Below, piece by piece: positions 1-11,554 of a stretch of DNA of 64,000 nt. Each line of letters starts with the position of its first letter. Position 1 is the first letter of the stretch. The position numbers and the translations under genes are program-made. The notes under the pieces were generated by a model. It did not search any database. It was not told where the DNA came from and saw nothing but the letters and a program-made list of their open reading frames with translations. Source of the stretch: Macrotis lagotis (lineage: Eukaryota; Chordata; Mammalia; Peramelemorphia; Peramelidae); NCBI RefSeq assembly GCF_037893015.1, contig NC_133664.1:122869887-122933886 (forward strand), read 5' to 3'.

Positions 1-240
1 GCCTATCCCGGAGGCCCACCCGCACTTCCGGCGGATCCGGAAGCGTTGTTGGCAACTGACTGAAGTTACTGAGTCGGGCTGGGAGCTGGAACCTGGTCCG
101 GAGGTAAAAGGGAGCGAAGGAGGCGGCGGCGTCCGGTCGCCCCGCTGGCCCCCGCGGGGGTCGGAGGCGGGAAAGAGCTCGGACCCTCCCCCGCATGCCC
201 CCGGCCCTGCGAGCGGTGAGGTCACGGAGCAGCCCCTGCC
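1..240 (+). promoter_or_regulatory. GCC1: GCC1 CpG-rich promoter and 5'UTR
   Basis: This is GC- and CpG-rich sequence with no TATA box, typical of a housekeeping promoter. Two ETS-type sites face each other at 24-31 (ACTTCCGG) and 37-44 (CCGGAAGC), followed at 45-56 by an imperfect inverted repeat (GTTGTTGGCAAC) resembling a weak RFX X-box. The transcription start cannot be placed exactly but should lie here, because the GCC1 start codon is at 241 in a strong context (G at -3, G at +4). In human the divergent neighbour is ARF5; whether the same promoter region serves it here lies outside the window. The CpG-rich stretch continues through the first half of coding exon 1. Confidence 0.7.
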
Positions 241-485
241 ATGGAGAAGTTTGGCATGAACTTCGGCGGCGGGCCCAGCAAGAAGGACCTGCTGGAGACC
301 ATCGAGGCGCAGAAGAAGCAGCTGCTGCAGTACCAGGCCCGCCTCAAGGACGTGGTCCGGGCCTACAAGAGCCTGCTGAAGGAGAAGGAGGCCCTGGAGG
401 CCAGCCTCAAGGTGCTGTCCGCCTCCCACGAGGCCGAGGACGCGGGCCAAGCCGCTGCCCAGCCGCCGGCCGAGGCTGCGGATGA
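195..485 (+). other. Overlapping upstream ORF in the GCC1 leader
   Basis: An ATG at 195 opens a 96-codon frame that overlaps the GCC1 start in another frame. Its context is weak (C at -3, C at +4), so most ribosomes should scan past it to 241. The translation is low-complexity Arg/Gly/Pro/Ala, as expected from CG-rich DNA read out of frame, and I do not regard it as a conserved protein. If transcription starts upstream of 195 it could modestly lower GCC1 translation. Confidence 0.3.
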
Positions 486-3400
486 CCGCAGCTCCACACA
501 CAGCGAGGACAGCGCGGGCACCGCCACCAGCCAGGACACCGCGGCCAGCCTGACCAGCACCAGGGGCGACCTCGGCGGCGAGGAGGAGCGGCTGGCCTCC
601 GGCCCGCCGCCTCCCAAGGCCGAGGAGGCCAGCGGCTCAGAGAGCGGCGTTAGCTCCAGCAGTGGGGATGCGCCAGCCGCCGGAGGCGGGGAGCTGGACA
701 AGCGGCTGCACCAACTGAAGACCCAGCTGGCCACGCTGACCAGCTCTTTGGCCACCGTCACCCAAGAGAAGTCTCGCATGGAGGCCTCCTACCAAGCTGA
801 TAAAAAGAAAATGAAGCAAGACTTGGAGGATGTCTGCAGAAAGGCCGAGGAAGAACGGTGCCGGCTGGAGGGGGAGCTCCAGGGGCTGCAGGAGCAGATG
901 GCAGAAACTAAAGCCAGGCTCATCACCCAGCAGCATGACAGGGCCCAGGAGCAGAGCGATCATGCTTTGATGCTGAGGGAGCTGCAGAAATTGCTTCAAG
1001 GAGAGAGAACCCTAAGGCAAGATATCGAGCTACAGCTGGAGGAGACCCGGGAAGCCCTGGCCGGACAGGCCTATTCAGCTGACCAGGTGGAAGGGTTTGA
1101 GTTACAGATCAAACAGTTGACCCGCGAAGTGGAGGAGCTAAAGCGTGAGCTGCAGGCTCTTCGGGAGGAGAAGAGTCATCCAGACCCTAGGGTGGAAGAA
1201 CTTCAGGAGGAAGCCGCCCACCTTAAGAGCCATTTCCAGATCCAGTTGCAGCAGGAAATGAGGAAGGTAAGTTCACCTGATTCAAACCTCTAGGTACTGA
1301 ATCTGAGACTGATAGTATTAAACTTTTTCATCTTTGCAAGTATTCTAACTGTAGTTGAAAGGAGCACTAAATTTTGTAATGAGAAGACCTTCTCTGTGTC
1401 ACGTTTTATCTTTATACATTTACACAAATTGCTTTATTTTTTAAGAACTTGGTTTTCTCTTTTGCAAAATGGGGGGTTTGGATCAGATACATCTCCTCAT
1501 GCTTTCAGTTCCTATATTCTCATGGTTCTTACCCCAAATTTCTCAAGGACAAATCTATCTTGGTCTAATTGGTGCTTACAGAACTTACAGAGCCGACTTC
1601 TAAGGGGATGTGGTGTTTGTGGGTGCTGTTTGGAATGAAATTGGAGTGTTCCCAGATTCTAGGCACTAGCTTCTTAACAGCTGTGTTCAGGAAAACAGTA
1701 AAGTACTGTATTCTGTGTGTGTGTGGTTGACTTTTTTTTTCCAGAAGGAGACAGTTTCCTTCAATTGTTATCAGTCAAGATTTGTTCTGAAGATGAATGT
1801 GCTAGAATAGTCTTTTAGATTTTATGAGGGTCCCTGTTTGATTCTGAGTAGCATGCAGGTTCTGAGAAGGATTGGGGGAGCATCAACAATAGATTAAGGG
1901 TGATAGTTATAATGTGCTAGATGTGTGACAAAAATAGAGGAACTAAAAGCTAAATAGTACTGCCTACATGAAGATTCAACAGACTTGCCTATCATGTGCT
2001 AGTTTGCTGTGCCAGGCTTACAGGATTACAAAGGGGGTAAAATTCCATGTCTCAAGGAACTTACATTCTATTGGGAAACAGGTGGTAGGAAGAAACATTA
2101 TATGGACACAGATAAGCATGATACATGATAGTGTTTGAGAAGACAAAGAAGAGGTCTGGATAAAGTGATAAAGTAAAATTTGAGGAGGGAGTGAGGACAT
2201 TTCAAGTTGAGTGGATCAGGGTAGGATTCATGGAGGATTCTCTTTGCACTTCTTGAGCTAAAGATGATGTTGATGCTACTCACAGAATAACTGTAATGCA
2301 TTTGTTTTGACTTGATCTGGTTAATGGTATTGCTGCCCTTGTGATCTTTGTCATGTCACATAAAATGAGATTAATGTATTATTTGGTATAATAATAAATT
2401 TTGAGTCTTCCAGGGGTGAGGGCAGAATGGAGTGGATAGTAATAAGTTTTATTGACACCTGAATCAATGAAAAAATTCCCCAAGGTTCTTCCCATTCCTG
2501 CCAACACATTGTTTAGATGCCCTTTCTCTCTCCTTCCTTTCCTAGATTCAGTGACAAGGTTCTGCACTCTCTTAATTCATCTTTGTTCATTTTCTTGGCT
2601 TTTAGACCGCTCTGGCAGAGGAGCAGCTCCGTCAGTATTCTCAGATGGAGGAACAAAGGGTGGCTGCCCTAGAGAACCAAGTTTCAGAAGTGTCTGAACT
2701 GCTGGGCACCTATGAGAAAGCTAAGCAAAAGGACCAAATGGCCATTCAAAAGCTAAAGGATCGCCTTCTACAACTGGATATGGAGAATAAGACACTTGCT
2801 CTTGCGGCCTCTAGTCGTTCTCCCCTGGACAGCCACAATGAAGAGACTAGCCTGGATGTCAATGTCCTTAAGGATAAGATGGAAAAACTGAGGAGGCTGT
2901 TGCAGATTGCAGCCAGGAAGAGCCAGGTGTCTCTAAATGTGGAAAAATTATGTGAAATAGAGATGCTGACAAACTCAGATGCTGCTGATGGGGAAAAGGC
3001 CACTGCGCTCTACTACCAGCAAGAACTAAAGCAGCTCAAAGAGGAGTTTGAAAGGTACAAAATGAGGGCCCAGGTTGTCCTCAAAAGCAAAACAACCAAG
3101 GATGGCAACCTGGCCAAGGAATTGGAGGAAAACCAGGAGCAGCTTGCAGAGCTGAAGGAGAAGTACATTTCCCTTCGACTGTCCTGTGAAGAACTAGAAC
3201 GGCAACACCAACAAGAGGCAGAGAACTGGAAGCAGGAGTTGGCTCAGCTGCAGCAGGTCCATCGGCAGGAACTGGAGAGGAGCCAGCTTGATTTTCGAGA
3301 CCGGACTCTGAAACTTGAAGAAGAGCTACACAAACAGAGGGACCGTGCTCTAGCAGTGCTTGCTGAAAAGGACTTGGAACTAGAGCAGCTACGCTCTGTG

Positions 3401-3898
3401 GCTTTGTGTTCTGGGCTGCAGGGACATAAGACCTCAGTGGGCCAAGGGAATAACGGAGATGTGAGTGACTCATCTCCGGACAGTTTGACCCAAGCCCTGC
3501 ACCTGGCTGCATCAAATGAACCTACTTTCTTCTTGTATGCTGAACAGCTGGCTCGGAAGGAGGTTGAGATAACATCTTTGAGGAAACAAAAGCATAAGCT
3601 TGAAGTGGAGGTACACCAGCTTCAGGACAGGCTGATTGTGGAGGGTGAACAGCACCGAGAACAAGTTTGTGCTCTACAGAGCCACATTGAAAAAAGTATC
3701 AGGGACCAAAGCAGGGAGGGGGCCAATCTGGAGTACTTAAAAAATATAATCTACCGTTTCTTAACCTTGTCTGACTCTTTGGGCCGACAGCAGACACTCA
3801 CAGCCATATTGACTATCTTGCATTTCAGTCCAGAGGAGAAACAAGTGATTATGAAACTCCCAACTAGTAGTAGCTGGTGGCATTCTGGCAAGAGATAA
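241..3898 (+). CDS. GCC1: GRIP and coiled-coil domain-containing protein 1 (golgin GCC88)
   Basis: GCC1 is a peripheral golgin of the trans-Golgi network. Golgins of this class attach through a C-terminal GRIP domain to ARL1-GTP and use a long coiled coil to capture vesicles coming back from endosomes. The coding sequence joins 241-1266 (342 codons) and 2606-3898 (430 codons plus stop), giving 772 residues, close to the human length of about 775. The splice is in phase 0: AAG/GTAAGT at 1266/1267 and TTTTAG/ACC at 2605/2606. The N-terminus MEKFGMNFGGGPSKKDLLE is the recognisable GCC1 start. Residues about 12-60 are helical, about 80-145 are a Ser/Gly/Pro/Glu-rich linker, and about 150-705 are long heptad-rich coiled coil. 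Residues about 710-762 form the GRIP domain, with the ANLEYLKNIIYRFL motif and its conserved Tyr near 719. The protein ends SSSWWHSGKR. No frameshift or premature stop is present. A gene with one large coding intron and a complete GRIP domain argues for the functional locus rather than a retrocopy. Confidence 0.97.
1267..2605 (+). other. GCC1: GCC1 intron
   Basis: This 1339-base intron has a consensus donor (GTAAGT) and a pyrimidine-rich acceptor tract ending in TTTTAG. It separates the codons for Lys342 and Thr343. It holds no clear young SINE or LINE copy and no other gene. Short frames here, including one running in from the intron into exon 2 at 2452-2697, are not supported. Confidence 0.9.
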
Positions 3899-5000
3899 AA
3901 TTCTTGGTCCTTTCCTGTTTCTGAAACTTTCTTTGTACTGGAATCAGTTCTCTTTTTAACAAGAATCATTCCTATCTTTCACTGAGATAGAGTCAGCCAG
4001 ATGCTTCTGGGCACTGGCAGTCCTGATGATATTACTGTGATGTTGACTTCTGCTGGGGGGGGTGGTGGTGGTTGAGATTGAATGCCAAAGTTTGGAAAAT
4101 ATTGAAATTTTCTAAAAATAAAATGTTTTATTATCCTTTGCAGGTTCCCAGAGACAATTTTGTTTCTGAATAGATAAATTCTACTGGAAAGATAATCCAG
4201 TACCATTGGTGCTTTTAGTGTGATGAAAGTAATATGAGATCACAAAAAGTGATTTATTTCTTAGTTTCCAGAGGCAGGTAGAATTTTGGTCTAATTCCCA
4301 GGGACATAAGACAAATCTGAAATGAAGATAATGTTCAATGAATTCCTTCAGTAGGTACATCTTTTGCTTACACAGTCCAAGAATCTTGTGAACTTAGGAC
4401 TTTTGGACCTTGCCAATAGTTTACCTGGGCACTCATGGGTTTTCCTTTGAAAAGCAAATGTTGAGGGGAGAGAGATGGTGCAGTGTCTAGATCACATGGG
4501 ATTAAAAGTATGTTTTTTAACCTGAAAGATGCATAGCTAAATCTTCCTTAAAAAGTATTAACATAGCCAGTAAATCCCTTGTATGGAGAATTAGCTTTAA
4601 TACTGGAAAACACCCACTAACACAGCAGTCATTCAGAAGATAGGATAAAGATGGTTTTCATTCCTGGAGAAAAAGTGATTTGAGTTGCTTTAGAATTCCT
4701 GTGACATCCAGGGAATCAAAGGAAAGGGAAGAGTAAACATATGACAAGATCCTCAAAGAAAAGGGCGGGGAGGCCTGCCAACAGTTTTACTCTTCTGAAG
4801 AGTAAACTGTGACCTGGTCACAGTTCAGTTTTCCAACCAAGAGTTCAGCTAGTCTATTAAAAAAGTATTTTGATCTGACATCACTTAACATTTTCTACTT
4901 TATCCCTTATTCTTCCTTTTAGGAAGCCATTGCTTATAATAATGTAAAGAATAAATAAAAAAGCTAGCCAAACTAATCAACTCATCAACCAAGTCCACAA
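3899..5000 (+). other. GCC1: GCC1 3'UTR with candidate poly(A) signals
   Basis: Unique sequence follows the stop codon. Canonical AATAAA hexamers occur at 4117-4122, followed by a T/G-rich stretch, and as an overlapping pair at 4950-4955 and 4954-4959. Either could end the mRNA, and I cannot tell from sequence which is used. A G-rich tract (4055-4072) lies in the proximal part. No open frame here looks protein-coding. Confidence 0.55.
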
Positions 5001-5039
5001 TAGGAACATTAGATTTAAAGCTGAAAAGAACCTATGATT

Positions 5040-5175
5040 CTTAGGGCTTTGGGTCAAACCCACTCATTTTACAGATGAGGCTCAGAGAGACTGAGTGACT
5101 TGCATATGGATATTTAACCAGTGTCAGGCAGAATATGAACTGGTCTTCCTGACTTTAATGCCAGCATTCTGTTTA
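5040..5175 (-). repeat. MIR SINE fragment
   Basis: The reverse-strand MIR core is recognisable: CATTTTACAGATGAGG, then GACTGAGTGACTTGC, then a tRNA-like B-box remnant and GTCTTCCTGACT. It is highly diverged, as expected for this ancient mammalian SINE. Confidence 0.7.
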
Positions 5176-5289
5176 CTAAACATAGGTTATAGAGTTTCAT
5201 GCCCATAGTCCTCTACCTCTGCAAAGAAGGGAGGAAGGTGTATTTTTATATCACAGATATTAAAATTTCACAGTATTCAGTTTGATTTG

Positions 5290-5667
5290 TTCTATTTCTT
5301 TTTGTTGACATTTGGTATATTATTTTCTAGGGTCTGTTTATTTTGTATCAGTTCATGTATTTTCCTATTCTCTATATTGTATTCATCATTCCTTATAGCA
5401 AGTAATATTCCATTACATTCATATAACACAACTTGTTTAATTATTTTCCTGTTGATAGGTGGGCAACTACTTTTGTTTCTAGTTCTTTGTTAGTATAAAA
5501 AAACACTGTTAAAGCTGTATTTTTATGTATGATACTTTTAATCATGTTGTATCAAGCAGGACCTCTAGATCAAAGAGTATGGAAATTTTGGGTTACTTTG
5601 TAAACAATTCTAAATTGGTTTCCAAAAGTTCAAATCAATTTACAGTTCCATCAAAAGGATACCACCT
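5290..5667 (-). repeat. LINE-1 3' fragment
   Basis: Reverse-strand L1 sequence from the end of ORF2 into the 3'UTR. AATATTCCATTACATTC, CTTGTTTAATTATTTTCCTG and the following block are also seen in the L1 copies at 14.4 and 48.5 kb. It is diverged, has no open frame, and is followed directly by a SINE head. Confidence 0.65.
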
Positions 5668-5740
5668 GGGGCGGCTAGGTGGCGCAGTGGATAGAGCACA
5701 GGCCCTGGAGTCAGGAGTACCTGAATTCAAATCCGACCTG
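5668..5740 (+). repeat. tRNA-derived SINE (WSINE1-like), 3'-truncated
   Basis: The head GGGGCGGCTAGGTGGCGCAG is intact, with the B-box region GAATTCAAATCC. The copy stops after the tRNA-like part and lacks the usual middle and poly(A) tail. The head retains an intact CTAGGTGGCGCAG motif, discussed as CTCF-like in the findings. Confidence 0.85.
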
Positions 5741-6018
5741 ATTCAAAGTCGTACAAAATTTTGATCCATTATACCAATGGTGTTCCTTCTCATGTAGAAA
5801 TGATCTTTGCAGACTGATTAACAATATGTTGCATTTTTATTTTGTTAGACATTTTCCACTTGCATTTTAATCAGGTTCCTGCTGGTCTTGGTGGGGGTGG
5901 GGCAAGTTGTTTGCAGGTCTGTATGAACCTCTTGAGACATCTGCACCATGCCACCTTTGAGCTAAAATTTCTCCAAGGTAATCAATTTATATTTGAATTA
6001 CATGACCTAAAATTTTTT

Positions 6019-6174
6019 TTTTAGGTTTTTTTTTTTTTGCAAGGCAGATGCAGTTAAGTGGCTTGCCTAAGGCCACACAGCTAGGTAATTATTAAGTGTC
6101 TGAGACCGGATTTGAACCCAGGTACTCCTGACTCCAAGGCCGGTGCTTTATCCATTATGCCATCTAGCCGCCCC
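6019..6174 (-). repeat. tRNA-derived SINE (WSINE1-like), full length
   Basis: Complete reverse-strand copy from a poly(T) run to the head complement CATCTAGCCGCCCC. It is flanked by an approximate target-site duplication GACCTAAAA(A)TTTTT, at 6004 on the left and 6175 on the right. Confidence 0.92.
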
Positions 6175-6726
6175 GACCTAAAAATTTTTATGAAGAAACT
6201 TGGGTATGTGAACTCTTGTGCTGCTTGTTAGGGCACACTATTTTCCAAGCATAAAGAATTAATGATAAACATAAAGAAGAGTACAGGATGAGCCCAGGTA
6301 AGACACCAGGTGTCTCAGACCTAAAATAACAAAAATAATCAGCCTGGAGCAGACCTGAAATCCTTCACTTGTCCTAGTACAGGGTTTCTTTACTTTCTGT
6401 GTGTGCCATAGATCCCTGTGTCAGGTTGGTAAAGTCTATGCACCCCTTTTCAGAATGTTTTTCGAAGCATAAAATGACATAGCTAGCATTTCAAAGAAAA
6501 CCAGTTACATAGAAAATTTACAGATCCCAAGTTTAGAACTCTCATTCCCTAAAGCTTTTCTGTTTGGGAATGCATGGAGTCTTTACCCATTGGACTAGGC
6601 TTTGCTCAGACTTCATCTTATCTTGTCCTCCCTCCCTGTGGCTGAAATCACAGTAGACTTTAGGGATGCTTGTAGAGTGAATGGTTATTTGTCTTGCTAC
6701 AATATCCTAAGTGTTGAACTTCAGGT
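6175..6726. other. Intergenic, nothing identified
   Basis: Unique AT-rich sequence between two SINEs. I see no coding frame, RNA gene or recognisable repeat. Confidence 0.5.
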
Positions 6727-6890
6727 TTTTTTTTTTTTTTTTTTAAAGTTTTTGCAAGGCAAATGGGGTTAAGTGGCTTGCCCAAGGCCACACAGCTAGC
6801 TAATTATTAAGTGTCTGAGGCTGGATTTGAACTCAGGTACTCCTGACTCCAGGGCCGGTGCTCTATCCGCTGTACCACCTAGCTGCCCCC
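6727..6890 (-). repeat. tRNA-derived SINE (WSINE1-like), full length
   Basis: Complete reverse-strand copy with a long T run and head complement ACCACCTAGCTGCCCC. The target-site duplication TGAACTTC is at 6715-6722 and 6891-6898, the mark of L1-type retrotransposition. Confidence 0.93.
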
Positions 6891-6898
6891 TGAACTTC

Positions 6899-8460
6899 CG
6901 ATTTTTAACAAAAACTGCCTCCCTGTTGAGGAATCATTCTACAATATCCTACCTCAATACCAGAGGGTATTGGTTAATGGTTATAAGACTTTGACAGGTC
7001 TTTTTGCAAACAATTCCTTTTGTTCCCTCTCAGCTTTCTGTCCTTGTGGGGAGACCAGGAAGAGAAGCCTTTTTTCCCCCTAGTAGTTCATGTTTCATAA
7101 GCTCCAGAGGACCCCTGTAGGATAGGATTGGGATCTCAATTAAAAAAAAAAATGTTGCAGGTTAATATCACTTGAGCAGTGGTTATGAGGGCTATGGTGG
7201 CTATGAGGCATAGCCCTAGCTCTGAAAATTTGAGAAAATTTGAGATTTGGAAAGCAGAGAATGGAAAGTTGGTTATATTCCCATTTCCTTCTATCCTTCC
7301 TTTTGTTGCTTGCCGCAAAGCTTCTCTCTAATTGTATAAATTAAATTGTATTAAAGCCATAATTCTGCTGACCTCCTTACCCGATAGGGTCTATGTTTCG
7401 AATAGTGATTAGAAGGGCAGGTCATGAAACCCAATGAGGTGAGAAGTATAATAAAATGGCTAAATTGAAAGGAAGGCTGCTAGCATTGACATATTCATTA
7501 CCCATTTCCTTTACTGAGTTAGCTAAATTTTCCAGGTCAAGTTACTGTAAGATTTTCCACAGCTTCTTCATTAAAATGCCACACTTTACTAGGAGGTTTT
7601 GTCCTCTTGTTTAGGAAAGCAATGGAGTTAAAATTTCTCCATGTAAATGTGATTTTCTTTTTTTTTTTCCCCTCTTTTCTTACTCAGTTTTATTTGGATA
7701 TTTTAAAAATAGAGTTTGTCTCCAAGGCAAAGAAAGCTTGTCAGAGGTACTGTGGGAAGTGAGATACTGAGAATTCTGCTGTGGTATTTCTTTAATCTCA
7801 AACTCCCCTGTGGGGATCTCAAATGCTGCTACTTTGTCACTAATTGGACTCACTAAGCACCTGTCTTTTGTGTCCTCCTGAGAAATGTTTTATTTTTATT
7901 CATCTCACAGCCACATTTTTGACCCTGAGAGTTATGAATAAAATCTCCATAGGACCTTCCATCTACTTCTGGAAAAGACTTGGCGGCCAAGTTAGTAGGA
8001 GAACCAGACCTTTCTTTGCTCCTTAAAAGTTGTTGATTCTGATGGTGAGTGGGAACTTGCAATTCTCTACCTTGAGGGGGTGTCCACAAAAAATATGTTT
8101 GAAATAGTAATGATATGCCTTAATAAAAGCCTAGCAAAAACTATAGCTTTGGGTATTTTTTGCTATTCTAGCATAGTAGTTAGCCAGGCACTATTGGTCT
8201 GAGGTCACTGGCGTTGGTAGCTTTTGTCAGCTTCTATCCTTTACCTATCCGTGCAGTTTGCCCTGGTTTATTCTGAGATTGTCTGTTCCTTCGATAAGGA
8301 AAGCTAGACTCTCCAGTGTTTCGATTCCATTACCACCCTGACTTATTATATTCCCAAGGAACAAATCTGATTTTGAGTGTATGCTAAAGCCCTTCCCAGC
8401 ACTGGTGACAAGGGGAAGTTAATAGTGCTTAGAGTGTTGTGTGGGACAAATGCTACTTAA
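6899..8460. other. Intergenic, nothing identified
   Basis: Unique, moderately AT-rich sequence. Only short spurious frames are present, for example at 7844-8089 on both strands. I could not assign any repeat family. Confidence 0.5.
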
Positions 8461-9600
8461 ATTTTGGAGATCTCTCAAGGTATGAAGAGAAAAATTTTAT
8501 TTGTTTCTCAAGGAAGGACCCCAATCACAGAGATTGAGGCCAAAGCAAAAGACCCAAGAATCACGTTTATCCTAACTGGACCCCCCCACCCCAATGACCC
8601 ACCCTCATTAATGAGGAATGTGGTCCTCACAATCCAGATGAGTAAATTAATCTAAGGAAAAGAGCATATAATTCAAATATCCCTTCAGCCCCAGGAATTG
8701 AATGGACATCCGGACTTCAACAGATGAGGTGGGGTCAGTTGACTCTTCACCAATATCCCAGGAGTTGTTTGCCAGGGGAAGAGGGGCACATAGTTAACTA
8801 TTTTCCATTGCATAATATTCTACTGAAGAAATCTCAAACTTTATCCCACTCAGTACAAACACGAATCAAATTTGGGATGGATAATTTTATTCCCACATAG
8901 AAAAAGAATACCAAACAATAAAGAATGATTAGAACAGAATCTAGTAACTTACTACTAGTAGTAGTCCAGTTGAGAAACTAATATTCAAGCCTCATTGGGA
9001 CATTCCCAAATAGTTTGTGAGGGATGCTAATTAGTCATTTTACACTTCACCTTTCCTGAGCCCAGTCTGATTAACACCAAATGAGTTCCTTTACCTTTTA
9101 TCCTATCTGCATCTACTTCTGTTGTAACTCCTCTGCTAATATTTCTCTGCTGCTCAGGTACTCAAGGGGGGGGGGGGAAGATGCCATATGTCTTTTAAGA
9201 TCTCAGGGATAAGGTATGTTTGCCTAGGAAGCCATGAATTCCCAGCTGGTGGCCAGGTGGTTGGGGTTTGAGTTATCCTTACACTTCAAGGCTGTCAAGA
9301 GGAGATTGGAGGGAGGGAAGGGTCTCCCCCTCCTACATTTATAGAATTCAGGTTCAACTGCCAATTGAAAGACTTTTCATCACCACACAGTATGAACCCC
9401 TGAGTCATCATGGCCAACAGGAAGCAATCTATAATTTTGTAGAAGTTGAAGTTGATGGCAAGGGCCCCTCCATCATGGTTGCCTCAATACAAGTTTCCAT
9501 GGGTTTGATTAAATCAGGGAGGAGGGAAGGAGAAAGCAACTGGATACGGGAGGCTGTTATACTTGAGCTTTAAAAGTGGGAGGGGAAAAAACGTTGCATA
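8461..9600. other. Unclassified sequence, possibly an old retroelement
   Basis: This stretch is less AT-rich than its surroundings and contains a G11 tract near 9166. It ends in a 101-codon frame (9268-9573) that resembles no protein I know. The base composition suggests an old LTR or other transposon remnant, but I found no paired LTRs, primer-binding site or coding motif. Confidence 0.25.
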
Positions 9601-9699
9601 AAAATTTGTATAATTACATATAGTCTGATTTTTAAAAAGTTTATTTAGGTAAATTTGGAGAAAACTGGATTTCCCTTAGACTTAGTGAGTGTGAATGGA

Positions 9700-9770
9700 G
9701 CTCCAGAATCATAGGTGAAAGTTAGACCAGATGGCCTTTGAAAGACCTGGTAATCTGAGATTCCAGAATT
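9700..9770 (+). repeat. L3/CR1-like LINE 3' end
   Basis: The segment TTAGACCAGATGGCCTTTGA followed by a GAGATTCCAG motif matches the characteristic 3' terminus of mammalian L3/CR1 LINEs. It is short and diverged. Confidence 0.45.
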
Positions 9771-9879
9771 CACAAGGGGACTTTGGAGGGTGTATGGAAC
9801 TATATTCACATAAGCACAAGAGAAAGTGGCCTATGATTAGTGTTCTACAAGTGGTATAAAGTGCTTTAGAATGTTAGAG

Positions 9880-10030
9880 GGAGGAGAGAACTTCTTACAA
9901 TGTTAGTCCAGGAGCTCATGCTCATTACCAATGGGAAAATTATGGTTCAGAGAAATCAGATGATTTGTTAAGTTCACACAGTTATTTAGTGGCAAAGCTG
10001 AATCCAAAATCCACATCTCCTGCCTTGTGG
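9880..10030 (-). repeat. MIR-like SINE fragment
   Basis: A degenerate reverse-strand MIR pattern: GGGAAAATTATGGTTCAGAG, then TTCACACAGTTATTTAGTGG, then a tRNA-related end. The assignment is tentative because of divergence. Confidence 0.5.
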
Positions 10031-10329
10031 AAAAGTTTATTTCAAAATCATTAATTGAGCCCTTCTATTGAAAGCATTGTACTGGGGATAGGAAATAAGA
10101 TGCATTAAACAAATCTTTTTTTCCTTTCAGGTTAAATATAAAAATCTGTTTGACTTTTTCTTTTTTTTTTATGTTTGAATTTTAAAAGCCCTTCTATACT
10201 CCATTCCCTTCCTACCTTTCCAGTCTTCTTATATTTCACATCTTAATTCCCACTTTCACTATCCAGTGACACTGGCCTCCTTGCTATTATTTGAACAAGT
10301 TATTCTATCTCCAAAAATTGGGAATTTTT

Positions 10330-10645
10330 CCTGTCTGTCTGCCCATACCTGAAACCTTCTCCCTGATCAGCTCTGCCTCCTGCTTCCCAGGCTTGCTTCA
10401 AGTCCCAGCTAAAATCCCCCCTTTTATCCTCCTTATTTATATGATTATATCATTGATTATATAATTGGATATAATCTGATAATTATATCCAGTTTATCCT
10501 TTGTGTAGCTTGTTTGTCCATAGTTTCTGCATGTTGTCTAATCTATTTGACTGAGCTCCTTTGAGAACAGGGATTATCTTTTAATTTTCTTGGTATCTAT
10601 AGTATCTACCATAGTGTATGACACATAATTGGCAGTTAATATTTA
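10330..10645 (+). repeat. L2 LINE 3' fragment
   Basis: Two blocks fit the L2 3' region in order: a CTTCAAGTCCCAGCTAAAAT block (about 10395) and, after about 100 diverged bases, GAGCTCCTTTGAGAACAGGG with a terminal AGTTAATATTTAAA. It is old and non-coding. Confidence 0.6.
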
Positions 10646-10901
10646 AAGATATTTTTGTAATCTTTTGCTAGAGTATGCTTCACTTAGGACTGATTCTTCC
10701 CAATCACACTTCTCCCTTCCTTCTCCCCTTTCTCTCCTAATTTTCTGTTAAGGGAAATGTATTTTTGTACCCAACTTTATATGTATAATTTCCCTCTTTT
10801 GACCTGTTCAGGTGAGGTTCAGAGTCAGTCACTTATCCTTGTTAATATATACTTCCACTTGTGTACTTGATTATGTCAGAAAAAATTTTCTAGCCTTCCT
10901 T

Positions 10902-11059
10902 TTTTTTTTTTTTCAGGTTTTTGCAAGGCAAATGGGGTTAAGTGGCTTGCCCAAGGCCACACAGCTAGGTAATTATTAAGTGTCTGAGACTGGATTTGAA
11001 CCCAGGTACTCCTGACTCCAGGGCCGGTGCTTTATCCACTATGCCACCTAGCTACCCCC
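10902..11059 (-). repeat. tRNA-derived SINE (WSINE1-like), full length
   Basis: Complete reverse-strand copy flanked by a perfect 12-base target-site duplication, CTAGCCTTCCTT, at 10890-10901 and 11061-11072. Its sequence is close to the apparent consensus, so insertion was fairly recent. Confidence 0.95.
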
Positions 11060-11320
11060 GCTAGCCTTCCTTTCAATCTCTACCATCCCACCCTCCACTG
11101 CAGGATATCCATCTTTCTTTCAATTCCTATTCTTCTTTTAAAATCATTAAGATATAAGAGAACCATTTCCAAGTGCTTTGTCTAATTGGACTTCCCTCTG
11201 TGACACCTGATAATATTAGGGCTCAGAAGAGACATATGTCATCTCTCTATATTACAATGTAAGCAGTTTATTCATTAGTCCCTTATGATTGTTCATTGTT
11301 ATTTACCTTATGTTTCTTTT

Positions 11321-11479
11321 TTTTTCCTTTTTTTTTAGGTTTTTGCAAGGCAGTGGGGTTAAGTGGCTTGCCAAAGGCCTCACAGCTAGGTAATTATTAT
11401 ATGTCTGAGGACAGATTTGAACTCAGGTACTCCTGACCCCAGGGCTGGTGCTCTATCCACTGTGCCGCCTAGCCACCCC
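11321..11479 (-). repeat. tRNA-derived SINE (WSINE1-like), full length
   Basis: Complete reverse-strand copy with a 16-base perfect target-site duplication, ACCTTATGTTTCTTTT, at 11305-11320 and 11480-11495. Confidence 0.95.
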
Positions 11480-11554
11480 ACCTTATGTTTCTTTTAACTC
11501 TTTTGTATGAACAGCAAAGTTCATCAGAAATGTTTGAAAAATCTTCCATTTCAC

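Noticed and set aside
8461..9600. A complete endogenous retrovirus
   Set aside because: The composition hints at an old transposon, but I saw no paired LTRs, primer-binding site, polypurine tract or retroviral protein motif.
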